In this document: piece after piece, positions 1 through 5,324 of the stretch | Position numbering within the stretch: position 1 is the first letter of the stretch | How the letters are laid out: every line of letters starts with the position of its first letter | Source of the DNA: JACDAN01 sp046714355 | Lineage (GTDB): Bacteria > Actinomycetota > Thermoleophilia > Gaiellales > Gaiellaceae | Reading direction: 5' to 3' | Assembly: GCA_046714355.1 (NCBI GenBank) | Contig: JBKKAR010000009.1 | Coordinates: 1 to 7,836, forward strand | Length of the DNA: 7,836 bases | Notes under the pieces: model-generated | The model's database searches: none | The model's input: only the letters and a program-made list of their open reading frames with translations | Told to the model about the DNA's origin: nothing | Program-made: the position numbers and the translations under genes

Positions 1-639
1 CTGCTCGTCATGTACTACGGCGTCTACGCGCCCGACACCGAGCCCTCGTTCTCGCCGAACGCTGACGGAGCAGGCGACAAGCAAAGGCTCGAGTACAAGA
101 TCGTCAAGCCTTCGACCGTGACGGCGACGCTCACGGGCCCGGACGGCGTGGCTCGGACGCTCGACTCCGGCGAACGGAAGCCGGGGATCTACAAGTTCTC
201 GTTCGCGGGGCAGCGCAGCCAGCGAAGCGGGCAAGCTGAGCGCGAGGGGCGTTACCGCTGGACGATCAACGCTATCGACTCCGACGGTCGTCGCTCAACG
301 GCGGAACGTGTCTTCGTGCTCAACAACACGCTCGGGTTCATCACCGTGAGCCCATCGCGTGTCGTCGTGCGCAAGAAGCGCGGAGGAAAACTGCTGATCG
401 GCTTCACGCTCACTCGCCCCGCCCGCATCAGCGTGACGATCACGTCGAAGACGGGACAGCTGTTGCGCGTCGTTCGGAACGCGAATGCCGCGGCCGGCAA
501 GGTCGCGGTCATCTGGGACGGCCGCTATCCGAACAAGAAGCCCGTCTACGCCGGAACCTACGTCGCGAAGGTCGTCGCGACGAACAGCGTGGGCCGCGCC
601 GAGCTCGCTCGGTCGTTCCAGGTGCGGCGCGCCCGCTGA
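1..639 (+). CDS. C-terminal part of an exported protein with FlgD-like Ig repeats (5' end outside window)
   Basis: The reading frame is open from base 1 (Leu-Leu-Val before the first Met at 10), so this is probably the end of a longer protein and the Met at 10 need not be a start. The visible 212 residues start with a YYGVY segment, then FSPNADG (residues 17-23), a typical opening of FlgD-like Ig modules in secreted proteins. A second beta-rich module follows, with WDGR (172-175) and GTY (185-187), the usual 'WDG...G.Y' ending of a FlgD Ig fold. No catalytic motif or membrane segment is visible. The end is basic (VRRAR). From memory of similar actinobacterial proteins, an N-terminal phosphodiester glycosidase (NAGPA-type) domain often precedes this arrangement, but that domain is not in the window, so this is inference. 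The role here is probably structural, supporting an extracellular enzyme. It converges on the deacetylase/glycosyltransferase gene with 25 bases between stop codons. Confidence 0.75.
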   Translation: MLVMYYGVYAPDTEPSFSPNADGAGDKQRLEYKIVKPSTVTATLTGPDGVARTLDSGERKPGIYKFSFAGQRSQRSGQAEREGRYRWTINAIDSDGRRSTAERVFVLNNTLGFITVSPSRVVVRKKRGGKLLIGFTLTRPARISVTITSKTGQLLRVVRNANAAAGKVAVIWDGRYPNKKPVYAGTYVAKVVATNSVGRAELARSFQVRRAR

Positions 640-647
640 GCGGCTTG

Positions 648-667
648 TAGGAGGGCTTGGCCTCCTA
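648..667. terminator. Inverted repeat at convergent junction, candidate bidirectional terminator
   Basis: TAGGAGG at 648-654 is perfectly complementary to CCTCCTA at 661-667, leaving a 6-base loop. Outer GGC (642-644) and GCC (668-670) could extend the stem past a 3-base bulge. It follows the plus-strand stop at 637-639 and includes the minus-strand stop codon (665-667). There is no T tract on either side, so termination is inferred from position and stem only. Confidence 0.5.
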
Positions 668-2776
668 GCCGCGCTCGCCCGGAACTTCCAGCTCCCCCGT
701 TCGCTGCATGGCGCGCCAGTGGAAGGGCGTGCCGCGAATGGCTGTGAGCACCGATTCGATCACGACGAGATACATGAGCTGGCGGTACACGAACTGCTGT
801 AGCGGCATCGACCACAACACCCGCGGCGACTCGCCGTCGAGGCGGAAGGCGTACCAGCCCAGGCCAAGCTGGAGCGCGGTGAAGCCCATCCAGAAGGCCG
901 CCACTGACCGCACGTCGAGAAAGACGAGCCCGTAGAGCGAGAAGATGTCGATCAGCGGCGCGAGCAAGGGCAGTGCAATCTGAAAGAGCACGAGGTACGG
1001 CAGGCCGCGCCGACCGATGCGCCCCTCGCCGCGACGCCAGACAGCCGCCCGGTGTTTCCAGACCGCCTGGAGCGTCCCGTAGCTCCAGCGGTACCTCTGG
1101 CGCCAGAGGGCGCGCAGAGACGAGGGAGCCTCCGTCCACGCGCGCGCCTCTTCGACATAGACGACCTGCCACCCGGCACGCCCGACGCCGAGCGTGAGAT
1201 CCGTGTCCTCCGCGAGGGTGGCCCCGGAAACGCCACCGACGTCTCTCAGTGCCTGTCGACGAAACGCTCCGATCGCCCCCGGAACCGTCGGCATGCACTG
1301 GAGCGTGTCGTACAGGCGGCGGTCGAGGTTGAAGCCCATCACGTACTCGATGTGCTGCCAGCGTCCGAGCAGCCGCTTGCGGTTGCCGACCTTCGTGTTC
1401 CCGGACACGCCACCGACGCTCTCCTTCGCGAAAGGCTGGACGAGGCGGCGCAAGGTCTCGATTTCGAAGACGGTGTCAGCGTCGACCATGACCAGGATGT
1501 CGTGTCGTGCGGCATCGATTCCGCGGTTCAACGCAGCGGGCTTCCCCTGATTGGGTTGACGCAGCACGAGAACTCGAGGCAGGCCGAGCCGCTCGACCAG
1601 GTCTGCGGTGCCGTCGGTCGAACCGTCGTCCACGACGATGATCTCGAAGTCGGTGTACTCGCTCGCCGAGAGGGACCTGACCGCCCGCTCGATGCCGAGC
1701 GCCTCGTTGAAGGCGGGCACGATGATCGAGACCGATTCTGCGAAGGACTGATCGTGCGGCCGAGCGCGGACCACGCGTGCGTGGCGTCGGGCGAAGAAGA
1801 CGAGCAGCACGATCCGCGCGGCAAAGAGCAGCCCAACCGCGACGAGGAGGGCGGCGAACGCCGCTGTCGTCCACCGGGACATGCCCAGTGTGAGGAGCAG
1901 TAGGCGCCCTTTCGCCTCACCCCAGCCACCGGCCGGCAACTCGACCTCGCTCGGTGGGAGCGCTCCGAAGCCGGAGACCCGAACGAACTCGAACCCACGG
2001 GCTCGGAGCCGTGGAACGACCCGCTCGAGCGCAGCGATGGTCTGTGAGCGATCCCCGCCGCCGTCGTGCAGCAGGACGATTCCGCCGGCACGCCCGTTGG
2101 GCGTGATCGCGTCCGCGATCTTGTCGACTCCGGGACGGCGCCAGTCCTCGCCGTCCAGATCGGAAAGGGCGATGACGTAGCCCGCTTGGGCGAGCCGAGC
2201 GAGTGCCTCCTCCTGGCGTTCCGTGACGGCAGCCGGGCTCGAGGAGTACGGAGGCCTGAACAGCCGCGGACGGATCCCGACGGTGCCTGCGACGGCGTTC
2301 TCCGTCAGACCGACCTGGAGTCTCTGCTCCCACGCGGGCAGCGACGAGACGTCGGAATGAGTGAACGTGTGATTGCCGATCTCGAAGCCTTCGGCGTACA
2401 GATCGCGGACGACGTCGGGATGGCGGGCAACCTCGCTCCCGACCACGAAGAACGTCGCCGGGACGTCCAGCCGGCGGAGCGCTTCCGCGATCCGGGGAGT
2501 CCACTTGGGGTCGGGGCCGTCGTCGAACGTCAGCGCGATCCTGTGGCCGGGTTTGCGACCGCGTGATACCAGCCGGTTGCCGTCCCACAGCAGGATTGGA
2601 CCGGCTGACGCGAGGCGCCCTGGCGTGCCGGTCTGGGGGGTTGCGCTCCGACCGGTCGTCCGGGTGGAGAGACCCTGAACGGCAAGAAGGACGACGAGCG
2701 GCCCGAGCAGGAGGGCGAGCGTGGCCCAGCGCGCCGCCGATCGCCCGTCGCGGCTCGACGGTCCGCCCGTCGGCAT
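665..2776 (-). CDS. Fused polysaccharide deacetylase (NodB) / family 2 glycosyltransferase, membrane-bound
   Basis: A 703-residue protein that appears to polymerise, export and deacetylate an aminosugar polysaccharide, combining PgaC/IcaA-like and PgaB/IcaB-like functions. A membrane segment (about 17-36) is followed by a NodB domain (about 75-270). Its motifs are TFDDGPD (83-89, metal and catalytic Asp 85/86), NHTFTH (135-140, metal His 136/140), RPPY (174-177), DLDGEDW (206-212) and LLHDG (235-239, His 237). A second membrane segment (about 303-328) leads to a GT-A family 2 domain. This has VPAFNE (353-358), VDDGSTDGT (382-390), NQGKPAALNRG (409-419), the metal-binding DAD (432-434), the AEDTDL acceptor motif (522-527) and QRYRW (560-564), which marks processive synthases. 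Three or so further membrane segments follow (about 593-680). Positive-inside topology puts NodB outside and GT2 inside. All key residues are present. A weak GAAGGG lies 8 bases before the ATG. It is second in an operon, 4 bases after the upstream stop. The polymer is not known; poly-GlcNAc or a chitin-like chain is the natural guess. Confidence 0.93.
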   Translation of the reverse strand: MPTGGPSSRDGRSAARWATLALLLGPLVVLLAVQGLSTRTTGRSATPQTGTPGRLASAGPILLWDGNRLVSRGRKPGHRIALTFDDGPDPKWTPRIAEALRRLDVPATFFVVGSEVARHPDVVRDLYAEGFEIGNHTFTHSDVSSLPAWEQRLQVGLTENAVAGTVGIRPRLFRPPYSSSPAAVTERQEEALARLAQAGYVIALSDLDGEDWRRPGVDKIADAITPNGRAGGIVLLHDGGGDRSQTIAALERVVPRLRARGFEFVRVSGFGALPPSEVELPAGGWGEAKGRLLLLTLGMSRWTTAAFAALLVAVGLLFAARIVLLVFFARRHARVVRARPHDQSFAESVSIIVPAFNEALGIERAVRSLSASEYTDFEIIVVDDGSTDGTADLVERLGLPRVLVLRQPNQGKPAALNRGIDAARHDILVMVDADTVFEIETLRRLVQPFAKESVGGVSGNTKVGNRKRLLGRWQHIEYVMGFNLDRRLYDTLQCMPTVPGAIGAFRRQALRDVGGVSGATLAEDTDLTLGVGRAGWQVVYVEEARAWTEAPSSLRALWRQRYRWSYGTLQAVWKHRAAVWRRGEGRIGRRGLPYLVLFQIALPLLAPLIDIFSLYGLVFLDVRSVAAFWMGFTALQLGLGWYAFRLDGESPRVLWSMPLQQFVYRQLMYLVVIESVLTAIRGTPFHWRAMQRTGELEVPGERG

Positions 2777-2780
2777 GGGG

Positions 2781-3446
2781 CTAGCCCTTCGGTGGCGGCT
2801 TGTCGGGCTTCTGCTGACCGGCAGGGAGCGTCTCGGTCGTCGTCGTCGGGCTCGCCCTGGCCGTGGTCGTCTCGGGGCGCCGCGCCTGTCCGGGTTGCGT
2901 CTCGGGCGGCTGCGGCCCGGTCGCCCTTCGCTCCTGGCCGGGTGGGGCCGTCAAGCCTCGGCGCGCGAGTCCAGGAGGCACCGGCTGAGACGCCGCCTGG
3001 GCCGGAGGCTGCGCGACCTGGCCCGGGCCGACGGGCGGCGGTTCGGTGAGGCGGGGAGGGCCACCTCGAACAACCGTGCGAGCGTTGAGCGGAGAGCCAG
3101 CAGCTCTGCCTCCCGTACCGGCCCGGTCACGGCGGACCGCAGGGTCACCACGCTGAGCCACTTCGAGGGCCGTGGAGCCCTCGGCGATGAACTGTGGTGG
3201 TCGACGGGAAACCTCGTTCGACTCGTTGGACTGAGGTTGGTCGCTGCCTCGTCCAGGAATCTGCAGCGAGATGCCGGGGAGATGTCCCGAACCGAGCATG
3301 CCGATCCCCAACCCGGCGGCCCAGAGCAACGCGAAGGCGCTCGCGGCCCCGACGCCCGTCCGCAGGCGTCGCGAACGCCGGTCGTCGTCTGCGACGAACA
3401 CTGCCCGCTCGTGGCGAGCTCTGAAATGACGCTTGGTCGTCTGCAT
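2781..3446 (-). CDS. Unrecognised single-pass membrane protein with proline-rich extracellular tail
   Basis: I do not recognise this 221-residue protein. A basic, probably cytoplasmic N-terminus (1-30, many Arg) precedes one hydrophobic segment (about 31-53). A polar region follows, then a low-complexity tail (about 129-221) rich in Pro, Gln, Gly and Thr, with Thr runs near 193-205 and a PDKPPPKG end. No signal peptidase site, LPXTG motif or catalytic motif is evident. The layout fits a type II-like membrane protein whose flexible tail spans or contacts the cell wall. The ATG at 3446 is supported by a purine-rich GGAGGGAGA just upstream. The frame ends 4 bases before the ATG of the deacetylase/glycosyltransferase, so the two are probably cotranscribed. 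An accessory role in polymer synthesis or export, comparable in position to PgaD/IcaD but without sequence similarity that I can see, is only an inference. Longer frames on the opposite strand here look like high-GC shadows. Confidence 0.78.
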   Translation of the reverse strand: MQTTKRHFRARHERAVFVADDDRRSRRLRTGVGAASAFALLWAAGLGIGMLGSGHLPGISLQIPGRGSDQPQSNESNEVSRRPPQFIAEGSTALEVAQRGDPAVRRDRAGTGGRAAGSPLNARTVVRGGPPRLTEPPPVGPGQVAQPPAQAASQPVPPGLARRGLTAPPGQERRATGPQPPETQPGQARRPETTTARASPTTTTETLPAGQQKPDKPPPKG

Positions 3447-3453
3447 GGTGGTA

Positions 3454-3462
3454 TCTCCCTCC
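3454..3462 (-). promoter_or_regulatory. Strong Shine-Dalgarno site for the proline-rich membrane protein
   Basis: Read on the minus strand this is GGAGGGAGA. The GGAGG core is 11 bases and the GGGAGA core 7 bases before the ATG at 3446. It fixes the start of this gene and contrasts with the absence of a Shine-Dalgarno site before the divergent DedA gene. Confidence 0.7.
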
Positions 3463-3556
3463 CCACACCATGCCCGGCTCGTGCCCTTTTGATAGGTCCG
3501 ATTTGGCGGATTTGCAGAACTTTTACATCGGATCGAGGCGCGGTCGCCGCGGAGCC

Positions 3557-3562
3557 TAGACT
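3557..3562 (+). promoter_or_regulatory. Candidate -10 box (TAGACT) for a leaderless DedA transcript
   Basis: TAGACT fits the TANNNT -10 pattern common in Actinomycetota and ends 6 bases before the ATG at 3569. A transcript starting about 7 bases after it would begin at or next to the start codon. No good -35 is visible and the only GGAG (3551-3554) is 14 bases from the ATG, too far for normal initiation. Leaderless translation is therefore the best reading. Confidence 0.5.
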
Positions 3563-3568
3563 CGCTGC

Positions 3569-4261
3569 ATGCCCAGTGCCTCCATCCTTTCGGCGATTAC
3601 GGACGCGCTGACAGAGATCGTCGGCGATCACGGGGTCTACGCCGTCTTCATCCTCATGCTCGTGGACGCCGTGCTCCCGGCGGCGAGCGAGCTCGTGATG
3701 GTCTACGCCGGCGCCGTCGCCGCAGGAGCGTTCGCGGGCCAGAACGTCGTCGTCTTCGGCGAGAGGATCGAGTCGGAGCCGTGGGCATACGTCGCAATGG
3801 CCATGTCGGGCGGGATCGGGTACATCGTCGGCTCGATCGGCGGCTGGGCGATCGGCTACTACGGTGGCCGCCCGTTCCTCGAGCGCCGCGGCCGGTGGCT
3901 GCACGTCACCTCACACACGCTCGCCAAGGCCGAGTCGTGGTTCGACCGATTCGGCGACTGGGCCGTGGCGATCGGCCGCGTGACGCCGGTCGTCCGCTCG
4001 TTCATCGCCATCCCGGCGGGTCTGTTCCGCATGCCGCTCGGCCGGTACACGCTGCTCACCATCCCCGGCTCGCTGGCGTGGGCCTTCGCATTCGCCGGCG
4101 CCGGCTGGGCGCTCGGCTCGCGCTGGGAGGAGTTCCACCACAACTTCCGCTACGCCGAATACGTGGTCGCTGCCGCGATCCTGGCTGCGATCGCTGCCGG
4201 AATAGTGCGCCACCGACGCTCCTCTACACTTGACCGCCGTGCCGAAGATCCCGCTGGTTGA
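3569..4261 (+). CDS. DedA family membrane protein (VTT/SNARE-associated domain)
   Basis: A 230-residue integral membrane protein, a usual size for DedA. Members act in the cytoplasmic membrane, and some have been shown to flip undecaprenyl phosphate back to the cytoplasmic face. The first hydrophobic hairpin (about 22-55) carries the acidic motif D33...PAASE (37-41), matching the family's D...P.PGE-type re-entrant loop with a conserved Glu. A second hydrophobic segment (about 73-98) ends in YYGGRPFLERRG. The family signature is clear: G136-R137-VTP-VVR143 followed by IPAGLFRMP (148-156) and a glycine-rich membrane segment (165-183). A last helix lies at about 197-213. The start is supported by the TAGACT box and the absence of an earlier Met. 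Its end overlaps the aminotransferase start by 23 bases. In this setting it may maintain lipid carrier for the surface polysaccharide; substrate cannot be read from sequence. Confidence 0.92.
   Translation: MPSASILSAITDALTEIVGDHGVYAVFILMLVDAVLPAASELVMVYAGAVAAGAFAGQNVVVFGERIESEPWAYVAMAMSGGIGYIVGSIGGWAIGYYGGRPFLERRGRWLHVTSHTLAKAESWFDRFGDWAVAIGRVTPVVRSFIAIPAGLFRMPLGRYTLLTIPGSLAWAFAFAGAGWALGSRWEEFHHNFRYAEYVVAAAILAAIAAGIVRHRRSSTLDRRAEDPAG
4225..4230 (+). promoter_or_regulatory. Candidate internal -10 box (TACACT) for a leaderless aminotransferase transcript
   Basis: TACACT lies inside the 3' end of the DedA gene, 8 bases before the GTG at 4239. It matches the TANACT form and spacing seen before the DedA gene itself. 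There is no Shine-Dalgarno site before either the GTG or the alternative TTG (4230). The TTG overlaps the box, so a transcript made from it could not contain that codon. Confidence 0.45.
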
Positions 4262-5324
4262 CGTCCAGGCGCAGTACGCGCCCCTGGCGGACGAGCTGCG
4301 GAGCCGCTTCGAGGCTGTCCTCGAGTCGGCCCAGTTCATCCGCGGCCCGAATGTCCGCGCTTTCGAGGAGGAGGCCTCCGCCTACCTCGGCGTGAAGCGT
4401 GCGGTCGGCGTAGCGAACGGCACCGACGCGCTCGTCCTCGTGCTCGACGCGATGGGGATCGGCCCGGGCGACGAGGTCATCTGCCCGGCGTTCACGTTCT
4501 ACGCAACCGCCGAGTCGATCGCGCGCCGCGGAGCCACGCCCGTTTTCGCCGACATCGACGCCTCCACGCTCAACCTCGATCCGGAGGACGTTTCGAGCCG
4601 GATCACCGATCGAACGCGGGCAATCATGCCCGTGCATCTGTTCGGCCGGCCGGCGCCGATGCCCGAGCTGGCCGCGCTCGGCGTGCCGCTGATCGAGGAC
4701 GCCGCGCAGGCGTTCGGCGCCCCGGGGATCGCGCAGACCGGCATCGCCTCGACCTTCAGCTTCTACCCGACGAAGAACCTTTTCTGCCTCGGGGACGGAG
4801 GTCTCGTCACCGCCAACGACGAAGACCTCGCGGAGCGAGTGCGGATGCTGGCCTTCCACGGTTCCAGAGACAAGACCGAGTTCGAGTTCGTCGGCTACAA
4901 CTCGCGGCTCGACGAGCTCCAGGCGGCGTTCCTGCGCGTGTTCCTCGCGCACCTCGACGAGTGGACGCGCGGTCGCCGTGAGGCCGCGGCCCGCTACGCC
5001 GAGCTGGGCCTCGGCGAGTTGGTCGAGTTGCCGGAGGACGAGCCCGGCCACGTCTACCACCTCATCGTCTCCCGCTCGCCCGACCGCGATCGGATCCGCG
5101 AGGCGCTGAGCGCCGCGGAGATCGCCTCGGCCACCTACTACACGACACCGTTGCACCTCCAGCCGGCGCTACGGTTCCTCGGCTACGAGCCGGGATCGCT
5201 GCCCGAGACCGAGAAGGCCGCCCGCGAGAACTTCTCCGTGCCGCTCTGGCCGGGAATCGCGCCGCAGATCCAGGAGCGGGTGGTCGAGACGGTGCGCTCC
5301 GCCGTCGCGACGCCTGTGAGCTGA
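4239..5324 (+). CDS. DegT/DnrJ/EryC1/StrS family nucleotide-sugar aminotransferase
   Basis: A PLP enzyme that transfers an amino group, usually from glutamate, to a keto-sugar nucleotide in the cytoplasm. With GTG at 4239 the protein is 361 residues and starts MPKIPLVDVQAQY, the typical opening of the family. An in-frame TTG at 4230 would add three residues but lies on the TACACT box. Motifs numbered from the GTG start are: NGTDAL (60-65, phosphate cup), a FTFYATA segment (85-91) with a PLP-stacking aromatic, EDAAQAFGA (153-161, Asp for the pyridine nitrogen), SFYPTKNL (174-181) with Schiff-base Lys at 179, GDGGLV (185-190) and NSRLDELQAA (221-230). The C-terminal half ends in the normal small domain with HLQPA and SVPLWPG. 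Length and residues are complete. The next gene encodes the likely supplier of its 4-keto substrate and starts within its stop (TGATG), suggesting translational coupling. A UDP-4-keto-6-deoxy-HexNAc substrate (PglE-like) is inferred from this pairing. Confidence 0.92.
   Translation: MPKIPLVDVQAQYAPLADELRSRFEAVLESAQFIRGPNVRAFEEEASAYLGVKRAVGVANGTDALVLVLDAMGIGPGDEVICPAFTFYATAESIARRGATPVFADIDASTLNLDPEDVSSRITDRTRAIMPVHLFGRPAPMPELAALGVPLIEDAAQAFGAPGIAQTGIASTFSFYPTKNLFCLGDGGLVTANDEDLAERVRMLAFHGSRDKTEFEFVGYNSRLDELQAAFLRVFLAHLDEWTRGRREAAARYAELGLGELVELPEDEPGHVYHLIVSRSPDRDRIREALSAAEIASATYYTTPLHLQPALRFLGYEPGSLPETEKAARENFSVPLWPGIAPQIQERVVETVRSAVATPVS

Larger units (their letters stand above)
3447..3568. 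promoter_or_regulatory. Divergent promoter region between the synthase operon and the DedA operon
   Basis: These 122 bases separate two divergent operons and include the most AT-rich stretch nearby (about 3486-3530). An imperfect inverted repeat, GGTCCGAT (3495-3502) and ATCGGATC (3527-3534), has one mismatch in 8 and a 24-base spacer. Two similar heptamers, CGATTTG and GGATTTG, lie between about 3499 and 3515. No convincing -35/-10 pair was found on the minus strand; TATCAA at about 3487-3492 read in reverse is a weak -10 candidate. The repeats could be operator half-sites but are short. Confidence 0.5.

Noticed and set aside
1052..1903. Open frame of 283 codons on the plus strand opposite the glycosyltransferase domain
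   Set aside because: It is antisense to a gene with intact family motifs. The translation is Arg/Asp-rich without recognisable domains, typical of a high-GC shadow frame.
2836..2850. GTC triplet run resembling a microsatellite
   Set aside because: It is short and explained by consecutive Thr codons of the proline-rich protein on the minus strand.
2721..3611. Open frame of 296 codons on the plus strand across the proline-rich protein and the divergent promoter
   Set aside because: It runs through the intergenic region and into the DedA start, is extremely Arg-rich and has no initiation signal. The minus-strand frame has a membrane segment, a strong Shine-Dalgarno site and operon spacing.
2951..3904. 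Open frame of 317 codons on the minus strand spanning the start of DedA and the divergent region
   Set aside because: It is antisense to the clear DedA coding sequence and overlaps the supported membrane-protein frame; no motif is visible.
4224..5156. Open frame of 310 codons antisense to the aminotransferase
   Set aside because: It mirrors codon structure of a well-supported enzyme and has low-complexity Arg/Glu/Val composition; a shadow.
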